Source of the DNA: Nocardioides sp. BP30
Lineage (GTDB): Bacteria; Actinomycetota; Actinomycetes; Propionibacteriales; Nocardioidaceae
Length of the DNA stretch: 64,000 nt
Direction: 5' to 3'
Assembly (NCBI RefSeq): GCF_029873215.1
Contig: NZ_CP123620.1
Span: 2,542,001 to 2,606,000 of the forward strand
The translations under genes and the position numbers were made by a program. Below the pieces are notes generated by a model. The model was not told the DNA's origin, made no database searches, and worked only from the letters and a program-made list of their open reading frames with translations. Below, piece after piece: positions 50,201-58,322 of the stretch; within the stretch, counting starts at the first letter, position 1; every line of letters starts with the position of its first letter.

Positions 50201-50259
50201 CTCGCTGCTACGGCGATGCCGACGGTCTTGACGGCGCGCCGAGGTTTTCTGCTGACCAT
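47203..50259 (-). CDS. Secreted glycoside hydrolase family 3 (beta-glucosidase/xylosidase type)
   Basis: 1018 residues. A basic start and hydrophobic stretch to about residue 33 form a signal peptide. GH3 N-terminal barrel: RMSLAEKAQEMN (69-80), WWNESNHGV, FYAPTVNLSRDPRWGRN (164-180), Lys226-His227 and the nucleophile Asp305 in FTSDCDAVY. The C-terminal domain includes GYSSIQTKAGAANNIDAY, then a GH3 Fn3-like domain (TNTGDVAGAATPQLYV). The last 200 residues hold two further Ig-like modules. It probably releases sugars from xylan, xylo- or gluco-oligosaccharides outside the cell. Divergent from the ROK regulator, which is its likely regulator. Confidence 0.9.
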   Translation of the reverse strand: MVSRKPRRAVKTVGIAVAASALATMAVGASASTHASATPPASHGAAVSTPIYLNRSYTPAERAADLISRMSLAEKAQEMNSSQAPAIPRLGIAAWGWWNESNHGVNASTITPTGNATTLTNTTSYPSDLSMGSSWDPQLVYREASLIGDEARDTAPDNRLNLDFYAPTVNLSRDPRWGRNDESWSEDPTLTAALAGQYVDGLQGQTPGGKLPKSANGYYKAIATLKHYAANNSEVNRRTGSSDMDQRTLREYYTKQFADIIEQAHPGSIMSSYNSVNGVPAAASVQLISDLARDTYGFNGYFTSDCDAVYEIQAGHHWQPPTASAPLDQYGRSAYAISAGEDLDCNWGYHDQYSYGNTVPTAIAQKIKTETDTFNVGDVDTSLTRLFTARIETGEFDDENQVPWVRAARQRLGGVTWTTSADNNAITETPERLAQAQQSAEQDLVLLKNDKVGDAPLLPMSVPEDKPFKVAVVGYFAHPQQLFTGGYSSIQTKAGAANNIDAYTGIKSAVQARDPQAQVDFLPGVTGGTTASKLTTVDPATISALKGYDAVVVVAGTDGSTASEDHDRTTTALPGAQAAMISQVEAANPRTVVYLQTVGAVDVRSFEATSPAILWSSYLGQRQGPAIANVLLGAVNPSGHLPFTWYTDDSQLPPITDYAIRPSQSAPGRTYMYYTGTPSFPFGHGLSYSDFRFSDLRVDKGSVKASGTISASATVTNTGDVAGAATPQLYVTTPFASAAAERPTKRLLAFDRVEVRPGKSVRVHFSAPASQLAFLDEKSQTMKVDRGTYGLQLAASSADVRARASVKVTGRLGRVPTTVSVRPVETGDPAADVAQRVAFDAGTRIDPQVTVATDDEALHGYISKGRSTPLPRGIRIRYRSDRRDVVAVSKGGTELRAVGPGVATVSVKASYHGRTVTTSFVVDVAPLQFTSNPTASFTAGTAGTYTVSTATTQSPTAQEVPSLSIVGKLPAGLTFTDNGDGTGTISGTPTAAGSATVKVQARNEVSPAASQTLTVTVG

Positions 50260-50375
50260 GTGTGCTCCGAGAGAAGGCGCCCGAGACAGGGCGCACCAAT
50301 GGGTCCCCCAGGCCTGCCGAGAACTGCAGATGTGACCTGGGTCTCTCGACCGTAGATGCGCTGATTGTCCGCGTC

Positions 50376-50405
50376 AAGGATCAAGATCCCGCGTCTTTGA
50401 TCCCC
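50376..50405. promoter_or_regulatory. Inverted repeat between GH3 and ROK genes
   Basis: ggatcaaga (50378-50386) and tctttgatcc (50394-50403) are near-perfect inverse copies with one extra base. They lie in the 187-bp divergent region and are a good candidate for the ROK-protein operator controlling both genes. Confidence 0.45.
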
Positions 50406-50446
50406 TTTGTCCATTTCCGAACTAACCCATTGGCTAGGCTGCCGTC

Positions 50447-51628
50447 GTGACCACCACGGGACGGGAGCCCTTGCTGAGCCGGAACGGCCAAGCGGTACTG
50501 GCGGCCGTCCGGGCGCGACCTCGCTGCAGCCGGGCCGACGTTGCCCGCGCTACCGGCCTGTCCACCTCCGCCGTCTCCATGCTGGTCAGCACCCTGATCT
50601 CTGCCGGACTGCTCGTCGAACTCGGTGTGAACCACTCCGCAGGCGGCGGCCGCCCCTCGGTCTCCCTCGGCGTGGCGCCCGAGGCAGGCTCCTTGATCGG
50701 CATCCATATCGGTCATGCGGGCCTGCGGGTCGTCCTCACCGCGCTCGACGGCACGCTGCTCGCCGAGCAGCTGCATGCCCTCGACGTCGACCACGAACCC
50801 GCGGCGTCGCTGGACCGGATGGCATCAAGCACCGCTGCACTCCTTGCCGACGGCATCGTGGATCCGACCCGGATCCTGGGTGCGGGCGTGGCCGTCTCGG
50901 CGCCCGTGATCGACGCGCGCTCTCTCGGCTCGCCGCCGATGCTGCTGGACTGGGGCGGTGTCGACATCGGTGGGATCCTCACCGAGCGTCTCGGTCTCCC
51001 TGTCCACCTCGGCAACGACGCCACCCTCGGTGCGCTGGCGGAGTGGCGCCTCGGTGCGGGTGCCGGCGTCGACGACCTGGTGTACGTGATGCTGGGCGAC
51101 GGCGTGGGCAGCGGGCTGGTGCTGGGCGGACGGCTGCACACCGGATCCTCCGGGACCGCTGGCGAGCTCGGCCACCTGCCCGTGGTCAGCGACGGCAAGA
51201 TCTGCCGATGCGGTGCCCGGGGTTGCCTGGAGACACTGGTCAGCAAGCGCGCGCTCGTCGCGGCGCTGGCCCACACGCTCGGCGCCAGCGCCTCGGTCGA
51301 GGCCCTGCTCGACCTCGCCGAGGCGGGCGACCGCGGCGCGACGCGGCTGCTCGGCGATGCCGGGCGCGTCCTCGGGACGGCCCTCGCCGGCGTCTGCACC
51401 GTGACCGACCCGCGGCTGGTCGTCGTGGGGGGCGACCTGACCGCACGCCCCGACACCAGCGACGTGCTCCTCGAGGCCGCGCGCCACGCGCTGGAGGCCG
51501 CCCTGCCCCCGGTGGCCAACCACGGCGTACGCATCGTGCGCGCCGCGCTCGGCGCTCGTGCGGAGGCACTCGGGGCAGCGCTGCTGGCCGGGACCCGGAC
51601 CGGGGCCGGTCTCGCACCGATCCGCTAG
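50447..51628 (+). CDS. ROK family transcriptional regulator
   Basis: 393 residues, GTG start. A winged helix-turn-helix occupies the N-terminus (CSRADVARATGLSTSAVSMLV, residues 27-47). A sugar-kinase-like ROK domain follows: VGVAVSAPVID-type strand, HLGNDATLGALAEWRLG, the Zn motif CRCGARGCLET (CxCGxxGCxE) and GDLTARPDT. ROK regulators (NagC/XylR) sense sugars. The divergent GH3 gene suggests a xylo- or gluco-oligosaccharide effector. Confidence 0.92.
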   Translation: MTTTGREPLLSRNGQAVLAAVRARPRCSRADVARATGLSTSAVSMLVSTLISAGLLVELGVNHSAGGGRPSVSLGVAPEAGSLIGIHIGHAGLRVVLTALDGTLLAEQLHALDVDHEPAASLDRMASSTAALLADGIVDPTRILGAGVAVSAPVIDARSLGSPPMLLDWGGVDIGGILTERLGLPVHLGNDATLGALAEWRLGAGAGVDDLVYVMLGDGVGSGLVLGGRLHTGSSGTAGELGHLPVVSDGKICRCGARGCLETLVSKRALVAALAHTLGASASVEALLDLAEAGDRGATRLLGDAGRVLGTALAGVCTVTDPRLVVVGGDLTARPDTSDVLLEAARHALEAALPPVANHGVRIVRAALGARAEALGAALLAGTRTGAGLAPIR

Positions 51629-51657
51629 CCACGCGGCTCACGGCGCCGAGTCGGGGA

Positions 51658-52680
51658 TCAGGCCGGGTCCACGAGCCGGCCGTCGACCAGCAGCCCGCCG
51701 GACTGCTTGACGATGCGCTGGAAGGGCAGCACCTCCAGGTTCTGGATGCCGTCGAGGGCGCCGACCTGAGCGGTGGTGAACTCGTAGAGGTCCGAGAGCT
51801 CCCGGCAGGTCATCGACGCCATCACGTTGTTGCGTCCCGAGGTGCTGGCCACGAAGCTGATCTCCGGCAGCTCGGCGAGCGTGCGACCGACGGCCTCGAT
51901 GTGCGACGGTGCCACCCGGAGCAGGAGATGAGCGCGTACGCCGTAGCCGAACGCCTCGGTGGCGAGATCGTTGTCGATGATGACGACGCCCCGCTCGATG
52001 AGCGTAGCCACACGGCGCGCCGCCCGGCCTTCGCTGATCCCGGCCGCCTGCGCGAGCGCGGCGTTGCTCGCCCGGCCGTCGCGGGCGAGCAGCCGCAGGA
52101 TCGCGGCGTCGTACTCCTCCAGCTCGAACCGCTCGGCGGTGCGGGCGGGATTGACCAGGGGCGTCGCCAGCTCGGCCGTCTCCTCCTCGTTCAGGTGCCG
52201 GCCCAGCGCCGACCAGTCGTCCGGGCTCATCCCGAGGAAGATGTGCAGCACCACCGCGGCGTCGATGTCCAGGACGTGCGCGGCGCGCGGGAGCGTGCGA
52301 GTGAGCAGCAGGTCGCGACGCTCGGTCGTGACAGTGCTCAGGCTGAAGGTGACCTCCGAACCCGCCGCGGTGAGGCCCACCCAGACCACGTCGTCGCGCG
52401 CCGAGAGGCCTGCGGCCAGCGACTCGGCGGCATCGGGTCGGCACCGTACGCGCACCTGCCAGATCTGTTGCCCGAGCGCGACCGGGTTCACCGTGCCGAA
52501 GACGCGCAGCACGCCCTCGCGGTGCAGCGCCCGATAGCGGCGGGCGACGGTGCGCTCGTTCATGCCGAGCACCGCGCCGATCCGGGCGAAGCTCGCCCGC
52601 GGAGCCAGCTGGAGTGCGCGGATCACCCGGAGGTCGTCGACGTCCCACGATCGCTCGCCAACGCCCTGCGAAATCGCCAT
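51658..52680 (-). CDS. Double-unit AsnC/Lrp family transcriptional regulator
   Basis: 340 residues with two Lrp-type units: HTH1 (DLRVIRALQLAPRASFARIG... MNERTVARRYRAL, 16-52) plus a RAM-like domain, and HTH2 (YDAAILRLLARDGRASNAALAQAAGISEGRAARRVATL, about 190-227) plus a second RAM-like domain (GVRAHLLLRVAPSHIEAVG, MASMTCRELSDLYEFTT). Two-unit Lrp proteins are well known in actinobacteria. It is divergent from the MFS exporter, a probable target that could respond to the amino acid it senses. Confidence 0.9.
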   Translation of the reverse strand: MAISQGVGERSWDVDDLRVIRALQLAPRASFARIGAVLGMNERTVARRYRALHREGVLRVFGTVNPVALGQQIWQVRVRCRPDAAESLAAGLSARDDVVWVGLTAAGSEVTFSLSTVTTERRDLLLTRTLPRAAHVLDIDAAVVLHIFLGMSPDDWSALGRHLNEEETAELATPLVNPARTAERFELEEYDAAILRLLARDGRASNAALAQAAGISEGRAARRVATLIERGVVIIDNDLATEAFGYGVRAHLLLRVAPSHIEAVGRTLAELPEISFVASTSGRNNVMASMTCRELSDLYEFTTAQVGALDGIQNLEVLPFQRIVKQSGGLLVDGRLVDPA

Positions 52681-52832
52681 GGAGCCAGTCTCCCATGACC
52701 GAAACTGTCGTCTCGCGCACCGTTTGCGACATAGTCCTCCGGATCCTTCGCCTGCGGCGGCTGGCTGTCGGTGCCATGGCCGAGGCTTGGTGACGTGTCG
52801 GCGTACGTCGGCCCCGATCGAAAGGACCGACG

Positions 52833-54260
52833 ATGGACCGCAAGTGGTGGACCCTCGGCGTGGTGTGCGCGGCGACCTTCATGCTGCTTCTCGACGTGAC
52901 CATCGTCGTTGTCGCACTGCCCGACATCCAGACCAGCCTGCACACCAGCTTCAGTGACGTGCAGTGGGTGACCGACGCCTATGCGCTGACCCTCGCCGCG
53001 TTGCTGCTCACCTCGGGGGCGCTCGCCGACCGATACGGTCGCAAGCGCCTCTTCCTCATCGGCCTCACGATCTTCACTGTCGGCTCGGCGCTGTGTGCGG
53101 CCGCGCAGAGCCCGTTGATGCTCGTCCTGTCCCGTGCGGCTCAGGGCATCGGCGGAGCGGTGCTGTTCGCCACCGCCCTGGCCCTGCTGGCGATGAGCTT
53201 CCACGGTCGTGAACGCGGTGTCGCGTTCGGGGTCTGGGGCGCCGTCACCGGCGTCGCCACCGCGCTCGGACCGATCCTGGGAGGCGCGATCACCAGCGGG
53301 CTGAGCTGGCGCGGCGTGTTCTGGGTGAACATCCCGATCGGCATCGTCGCCCTCCTCGCCGGCCTGCGCTACCTGACCGAGTCGCGCGCTCCCGACGCCC
53401 GCCGGCCGGACTGGGCCGGGTTCGGCACCCTGACGCTCGCGCTCGTCGCGCTCGTCTACGGCCTCATCCGCGCCAGCGAGAAGAGCTGGGGCGAGGGCAT
53501 CGTCGTCACCTGCTTCGTGATCGCGGCCGTGCTGCTGGGCGCCTTCGTCGTCGTCGAGCGGAGGGTCGAGCACCCGATGTTCGACCTCGGGCTGCTGCGC
53601 ATCCCGACCTTCCTCGGCGGCTCGATCGCTGCGTTCGCCATGAACGGCTCGCTCTTCGCGATCCTGCTCTACCTCACGCTCTACCTGCAGCAGGACCTCG
53701 GCTACAGCGCACTCCAGACCGGCCTGCGGCTGCTGGTGATGTCCGGCGTGACGATGGTCGTCGCGACCATTGCCGGCCGTCTCTCCGGGCACGTGCCGGT
53801 GCGGTGGCTGATCGGCCCCGGCCTGCTGCTGGTCGGCATCGCCCTCTTCCTCATGGCCAACCTCGACGCCGACAGCGGCTGGACCCATCTCATCCCGGGC
53901 CTGCTGCTCGCCGGAGTCGGCAGTGGGCTGGTCAACCCGCCGCTCGCCTCAACAGCCGTCGGCGTGGTCCACCACCACCAGTCGGGGATGGCGTCGGGTG
54001 CCAACACCACCTTCCGGCAGATCGGCATCGCGGTGGGCATCGCCGCCTACGGCTCGATCTTCTCCGCCGCCCTGCGCGACGGTGCCGCGCACGGCCTGGA
54101 CCCCCACGCCAGCTATGCCCACGGGCTCAACCAGCTCTTCGTGGTCTCCGGCTGCCTCGCGGTGATCGGCGGCCTGGCCTCGATCGCGCTGATCCGGCGC
54201 AAGGACTTCGTGGCCAGCACGGCGACTCCGGCGAAGGAGCCGACGAGCGCGGCGGCGTGA
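52833..54260 (+). CDS. MFS exporter, DHA2 (EmrB/QacA) family
   Basis: 475 residues with about 14 hydrophobic helices. DHA2 marks: LLDVTIVVVALPDIQTSL (21-38, motif D1), WVTDAYALTLAALLLTSGALADRYGRKR (motif A), PILGGAITSGLSWRGVFWVN (motif C-like) and GVGSGLVNPPLAST in the second half. The family exports drugs, dyes or metabolites by proton antiport. It starts 152 bp from the AsnC/Lrp gene; the shared promoter region holds short inverted repeats (tgtcg ... cgaca) but no clear operator. Confidence 0.93.
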   Translation: MDRKWWTLGVVCAATFMLLLDVTIVVVALPDIQTSLHTSFSDVQWVTDAYALTLAALLLTSGALADRYGRKRLFLIGLTIFTVGSALCAAAQSPLMLVLSRAAQGIGGAVLFATALALLAMSFHGRERGVAFGVWGAVTGVATALGPILGGAITSGLSWRGVFWVNIPIGIVALLAGLRYLTESRAPDARRPDWAGFGTLTLALVALVYGLIRASEKSWGEGIVVTCFVIAAVLLGAFVVVERRVEHPMFDLGLLRIPTFLGGSIAAFAMNGSLFAILLYLTLYLQQDLGYSALQTGLRLLVMSGVTMVVATIAGRLSGHVPVRWLIGPGLLLVGIALFLMANLDADSGWTHLIPGLLLAGVGSGLVNPPLASTAVGVVHHHQSGMASGANTTFRQIGIAVGIAAYGSIFSAALRDGAAHGLDPHASYAHGLNQLFVVSGCLAVIGGLASIALIRRKDFVASTATPAKEPTSAAA

Positions 54261-54338
54261 CGGAGGCGATCGAGGATCGTCAGAACCCGGTCGCCGCCCG
54301 GGCGGAATGCCGCCGCCGATAGCGGTGTTCCAGATCAC

Positions 54339-54713
54339 ATGAGCGACAAGCCGATCAAGACCCCGGGCCCGGACCACCCCATCACCATCGAGCACGACGG
54401 CGCGCGGGTGACCGCAGCGGTGGGCGGGCGCACGATCGCCGACTCCTCGGCGACCCTCACCCTGCAGGAGGCCGACTATCCGGCGGTGCGGTACTTCCCG
54501 CGCGCCGACGTCGACATGGCGGTGCTCGCGCGCACCGACCACGCGACGTACTGCCCGTTCAAGGGCGACGCGAGCTACTTCAGCGTCCGCACCGACGACG
54601 GCGTGCTCGACAACGCGGTGTGGACCTACGAGGAGCCGCACCCGGCCATGACCGAGATCAAGGAGTACCTGGCGTTCTACCCGGACCGCATCCAGGTCAC
54701 CGAGGCTGGCTGA
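54339..54713 (+). CDS. DUF427 protein
   Basis: 124 residues, single DUF427 domain: HPITIEHDGARVTAAVGGRT, ADYPAVRYFPRADVDM, HATYCPFKGDASYFSV (Cys/Lys core) and NAVWTYEEPHPAMTEIKEYLAFYPDRI. Its biochemical role is unknown. The stop overlaps the convergent TerC-family gene by 17 bp. Confidence 0.93.
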   Translation: MSDKPIKTPGPDHPITIEHDGARVTAAVGGRTIADSSATLTLQEADYPAVRYFPRADVDMAVLARTDHATYCPFKGDASYFSVRTDDGVLDNAVWTYEEPHPAMTEIKEYLAFYPDRIQVTEAG

Positions 54714-55653
54714 GCTCCCGACTCGCTACCGCCCTCCTCCCCGCCTTCACCGACGCCTCTCGACCGCAGCGGCCGGCGACCAGGCTGGTCGTGACCGTCA
54801 CCGCCAGGATCGCGACGATGACGGCGAGCGAGAGCAGCGTCGACACCTCGGGGGCCCCGTGCCACCGGCCGTGCGCCCAGTGCAGCGCCAGCTTGGCGCC
54901 GATGAAGACCAGGATCGCCGCGAGCCCGTACCCGAGGTGGGCGAGCTGGGACAGGGCGCCGCGGAGGACGAAGTACAGCGCCCGCAGACCCAGCAGTGCG
55001 AACGCATTGGTGACGAAGACCAGGTACGGGTCGCCCGTGATCCCGTAGACCGCCGGGATCGAGTCGACGGCGAAGACCAGATCGGTGGCCAGCACCGTCA
55101 CCACCACCACGGCGAAGGGCGAGAGCCCGACGCGCCGGGCGAGGCGCACGATCCGCATGCGGTCCGGCGACGCCTCCTGCTCGTGGCCGCGAAGGGTGTC
55201 GCGCAGCAACTTCAGCCCGGTGGCGACGAGCACCGCACCGAAGATCAGGAACACGACGTCGTACGCCGACAGCGCGGCCGCCCCCAGCGCGATGAAGACG
55301 CCTCGGAGCACGAGGGCGCCGGCGATGCCGTAGAGCAGCACCTTCTGCTGCCGGTCGCTCGGCACCGCGAAGGCGGAGAGCAACAGCATGAAGACGAAGA
55401 GGTTGTCGACGCTGAGGGACTTCTCCACCAGATAGCCGGCATAGAACTCGGTCCCGGCGCCGTGGCCGTGGCTGGCCCACAGCCAGAGGCCGAACACCAG
55501 CGGCAGCGCCAGGTAGAAGGCCGACCAGCCGAGCGCTTCGCGCATTCCGACCTCGTGCGGCCGACGGGTGAGCGCGAGGTCGAGAGCCAGCAGGGCCACG
55601 ACGGCGGCGATGGAGATCGCCCACAGGGTGGGCGAGGCGAGGGTGTCGATCAT
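54697..55653 (-). CDS. TerC/Alx-family integral membrane protein
   Basis: 318 residues, about nine helices. TerC hallmarks: EKSLSVDNLFVFMLLLSAFAVP (acidic SVDN), DLVFAVDSIPAVYGITGD and FLIFGAVLVATGLKLLRD with AILVFIGAKLAL. TerC/Alx proteins are linked to tellurite resistance and to manganese export or metalation of exported enzymes. A yybP-ykoY-type riboswitch directly precedes it, which points to Mn homeostasis. The C-terminal tail is basic and polar. Confidence 0.95.
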   Translation of the reverse strand: MIDTLASPTLWAISIAAVVALLALDLALTRRPHEVGMREALGWSAFYLALPLVFGLWLWASHGHGAGTEFYAGYLVEKSLSVDNLFVFMLLLSAFAVPSDRQQKVLLYGIAGALVLRGVFIALGAAALSAYDVVFLIFGAVLVATGLKLLRDTLRGHEQEASPDRMRIVRLARRVGLSPFAVVVVTVLATDLVFAVDSIPAVYGITGDPYLVFVTNAFALLGLRALYFVLRGALSQLAHLGYGLAAILVFIGAKLALHWAHGRWHGAPEVSTLLSLAVIVAILAVTVTTSLVAGRCGREASVKAGRRAVASRELSQPR

Positions 55654-55662
55654 CAGGGGTCT

Positions 55663-55789
55663 CCTCAGACGGATGCGTCTGAGGTCTCCCCCACCTCACG
55701 CCGCCGCAGCGGGTGAGGCGTCCTCCGGGGCGGCCACGGGACCGCCGTACTGACCGGAGGGACGTTGGCGAGGTACTCCCCTCGCAGAC
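55663..55789 (-). promoter_or_regulatory. yybP-ykoY manganese riboswitch controlling the TerC-family gene
   Basis: On the minus strand the region starts gtctgcgaggggagtacctc, the typical L1 loop of the aptamer, and ends with gggggagacctc, the L3 motif. P1 can form between gtct(gc)gagg (55780-55789) and cctcagac (55670-55663 region). The same 3' strand can instead pair in a perfect 9-bp hairpin (55663-55671 with 55676-55684) that covers part of the gaggag Shine-Dalgarno sequence (55661-55666), 7 bases before the ATG. The two folds are mutually exclusive, so ligand binding would release the ribosome-binding site. Confidence 0.85.
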
Positions 55790-55792
55790 ATC

Positions 55793-56110
55793 CTAACCCG
55801 GTTCGACCGGATAGCGGCGCGGACGACGCGGTCCGCTGTGCTGCTGGCGTGCCTCGTCCACGACCCGCCGCCACTCCTCGGACCGGCATCGGATCGGTAC
55901 GGCGCCGAGCCGGATCGCCTCGGTGCGCGTCGGATCGGTGACGTCGAAGTGGACACCGCCGGGCTTGTCCTGCAGCCACGCCGGCTGCAGGCCGAGCCGC
56001 CCGGCGAACGCGACGAGCTCGGCGACCGAGTCAGCCATCAGGTGCGACCACCGAGCGGTGAGGTGCCCGACACGCGCCTCGGTGCGGTAGTCGTCCACGT
56101 AGACAGTCAT
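55793..56110 (-). CDS. DUF4031 protein
   Basis: 105 residues: MTVYVDDYRTEARVGHLTAR, WSHLMADSVAELVAFAGRLG and HFDVTDPTRTEAIRLGAVPI, the small DUF4031 family. The acid/His constellation (YVDDY, HFDVT) could bind metal, but no activity is known. It is upstream of the riboswitch/TerC unit on the same strand, ending just before the aptamer. Confidence 0.88.
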   Translation of the reverse strand: MTVYVDDYRTEARVGHLTARWSHLMADSVAELVAFAGRLGLQPAWLQDKPGGVHFDVTDPTRTEAIRLGAVPIRCRSEEWRRVVDEARQQHSGPRRPRRYPVEPG

Positions 56111-56184
56111 GCTTCGCCCTTCTCGCCGGTCCCCGACATTGTCCCCCGGTGGTTGGTCGAGCGACCGGACGGGTACCGCAGCCC

Positions 56185-56979
56185 ATGCAGGACGCCAGCC
56201 TGGAGTTCGTCGGCACCGCCACCTCCCTGTTGCGGCTGGGACCGTTCACGCTGCTCACCGATCCGAACTTCCTGCACGAGGGGCAGCGGGCCTATCTCGG
56301 CAAGGGGCTGTTCTCACGCCGGCGGACCGAGCCGTCGCTGCAACCGGCCCAGTTGCCTGCGCTCGACGCGGTGGTCCTCTCCCATCTCCACGGCGACCAC
56401 TTCGACCGGGTGGCGCGCCGCGACCTCGACCGCTCGCTGCCGATCCTGACCACGCCCGCGGCGTCGAACAGGCTGAGGGACTGGGGCTTCGGCGAAGCGG
56501 TCCCGATGACGCCGTGGAGCTCGCGGACGCTCACGGCCGGAGCCGCCACCCTGCACATCACCTCGGCACCCGGCGAGCACGCCCCGCGGTTCGCGCGTGC
56601 ACTCATGCCGCCGGTGATGGGCAGTGTCGTGGAGCTCGATGCCGGCGACGGCACCGCGGCGCTGCGGGTCTACCTGACCGGCGACACGCTCTATCGTCCG
56701 TGGCTGCGCGAGGTGGTCGACCGCTGCGGCCCGATCGACGCCATGGTGATCCACCTGGGCGGCACCCGGGCGCTGGGCATCCTGGTCACCATGGACGCCG
56801 CGCAGGGCGCGGACCTGGTCGACCTGATCGCGCCTCGGGTCACGGTCCCCGTGCACTACGACGACTACACGGTCTTCCGCTCGCCGCTGGCCGACTTCGT
56901 GACGGCCTGGGGACGCCGCGGGCTGCCCGGTGACCTGCGCACCGTCGGCCGGGGCGAGCAGGTGTCGCTCCGGCCCTGA
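56185..56979 (+). CDS. MBL-fold metallo-hydrolase (UlaG-like)
   Basis: 264 residues from the ATG at 56185. The metal motif SHLHGDHFD (HxHxDH, residues 66-74) is complete, with TGDTLY (acidic/His-lacking bridge) and HLGGTRALG plus PVHYDDY near the end. The family includes UlaG-type lactonases and related phosphodiesterases; the substrate is not predictable. It is divergent from the DUF4031 gene. Confidence 0.9.
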   Translation: MQDASLEFVGTATSLLRLGPFTLLTDPNFLHEGQRAYLGKGLFSRRRTEPSLQPAQLPALDAVVLSHLHGDHFDRVARRDLDRSLPILTTPAASNRLRDWGFGEAVPMTPWSSRTLTAGAATLHITSAPGEHAPRFARALMPPVMGSVVELDAGDGTAALRVYLTGDTLYRPWLREVVDRCGPIDAMVIHLGGTRALGILVTMDAAQGADLVDLIAPRVTVPVHYDDYTVFRSPLADFVTAWGRRGLPGDLRTVGRGEQVSLRP

Positions 56980-56995
56980 CGGCTGACGGCGACGG

Positions 56996-57202
56996 TCAGG
57001 ACGGTCGCTGGTCGGGCGTGCTGGTCTGCACCGACTCAGCGGCCGTCCCTCCCGGGTCCTGGGTCCGCTCCTCGGACTCCTGCAGGATCACCTCGGCCTG
57101 CTCGCGCGGATCGTCGCTCCCGGCCGCCTCCTCCTCGGGTAGCAGATCGGCGCGGGACTCGACGTGCTGCTCATCGGGGCGAGGATCGGCATCGCTGCTC
57201 AT
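56996..57202 (-). CDS. Small acidic conserved hypothetical protein
   Basis: 68 residues starting MSSDADPRPDEQHVESRADL, then DLLPEEEAAGSDDPREQAEV and a Gln/Thr/Ser-rich tail. Very acidic, no hydrophobic core, probably disordered. Such short acidic proteins recur in actinobacteria; the function is unknown. It is convergent with the MBL gene. Confidence 0.7.
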   Translation of the reverse strand: MSSDADPRPDEQHVESRADLLPEEEAAGSDDPREQAEVILQESEERTQDPGGTAAESVQTSTPDQRPS

Positions 57203-57245
57203 GTGGGTCCGGTACCCCCGCGGGGCCGCCACGGTGCGCCCGGAC

Positions 57246-58265
57246 TCAGCGCCAGCCGAGCGCCGGCGCGACGTGGGTCAGGATGTTCTGCAGCAGCTTG
57301 GCGTTGTAGTCGACTCCGAGCTGGTTCGGCACGGTGAGCAAGAGCGTGTCGGCCGCGGCGATCGCCTCGTCCTCGCGCAGCTGCTCGACCAGCTTGTCGG
57401 GCTCGGCGGCATAGGTGCGACCGAAGATCGCCCGGAACTCGTCGAGCTGACCGACCTGATCGCGACTCTCCCCCTCGCCGCCGAAGTACATCGCGTCGAC
57501 GTCGTCCACGATGGGCATGATGGATCGGCTCACGCTGACCCGCGGCGTGCGCTCGTGACCGGCGTCCCGCCACGCCTCCAGGTAGCGCTCGATCTGCTTG
57601 CGCTGTTGGACGTGGAACGGCTCGCCGCTCTCGTCCTCCTTCAGGGTGGAGCTCTGCAGGTTCATCCCGAGCTCGGCGGCCCAGCGGGCTGTCGAGTCCG
57701 AGCCCGATCCCCACCAGATCCGCTCGCGGAGGCTCTCCGAGTACGGCTCGAGGCGCAGGAGGCCGGGCGGGTTCGCGAACATCGGACGCGGGTTCGGCTG
57801 GGCGAAACCCTCCCCCTTGAGCATCTCCAGGAAGACCTCGGTGTGCCGGCGCGCCATGTCGGCGTCGCTGGTGCCCTCGGCCGGCTGGTAGCCGAAGTAC
57901 CGGTAGCCGTCGATGACCTGCTCCGGGCTGCCCCGCGAGATGCCGAGCTGGAGCCGGTGCCCGGCGATGAGGTCGGCCGAGCCGGCGTCCTCGGTCATGT
58001 ACAGCGGGTTCTCGTAGCGCATGTCGATCACGCCGGTGCCGATCTCGATCCTGCTGGTGCGCGCGCCGACGGCCGCCAGCAGCGGGAAGGGCGAGGACAG
58101 CTGTCGGGCGAAGTGGTGCACCCGGAAGTAGGCGCCGTCGGCGCCGACCTCCTCGGCGGCCACCGCCAGGTCGATCGACTGCAGGAGCACGTCGGAGGCC
58201 GACCGCGTGGCCGAGTGCGGCGACGGGGTCCAGTGTCCGAAGGAGAGGAAACCGATCTTCTTCAC
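57246..58265 (-). CDS. LLM-class flavin-dependent oxidoreductase
   Basis: 339 residues, GTG start (KKIGFLSFGHW). A complete luciferase-like barrel: VGADGAYFRVHHFARQLSSP, RIEIGTGVIDMRYENPLYM, GHRLQLGISRGSPEQ, WWGSGSDSTARWAAELG and VPNQLGVDYNAKLLQ. It resembles the FMN-dependent alkanal monooxygenase-type members rather than the F420 subfamily at 33094. Substrate unknown. It is divergent from the epimerase gene, about 57 bp apart. Confidence 0.92.
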   Translation of the reverse strand: MKKIGFLSFGHWTPSPHSATRSASDVLLQSIDLAVAAEEVGADGAYFRVHHFARQLSSPFPLLAAVGARTSRIEIGTGVIDMRYENPLYMTEDAGSADLIAGHRLQLGISRGSPEQVIDGYRYFGYQPAEGTSDADMARRHTEVFLEMLKGEGFAQPNPRPMFANPPGLLRLEPYSESLRERIWWGSGSDSTARWAAELGMNLQSSTLKEDESGEPFHVQQRKQIERYLEAWRDAGHERTPRVSVSRSIMPIVDDVDAMYFGGEGESRDQVGQLDEFRAIFGRTYAAEPDKLVEQLREDEAIAAADTLLLTVPNQLGVDYNAKLLQNILTHVAPALGWR

Positions 58266-58322
58266 AAGTGGTTCAACGCTCAACTTCCTCAGGCATTCCC
58301 GACAACGGGGTACCGGCTCGCC

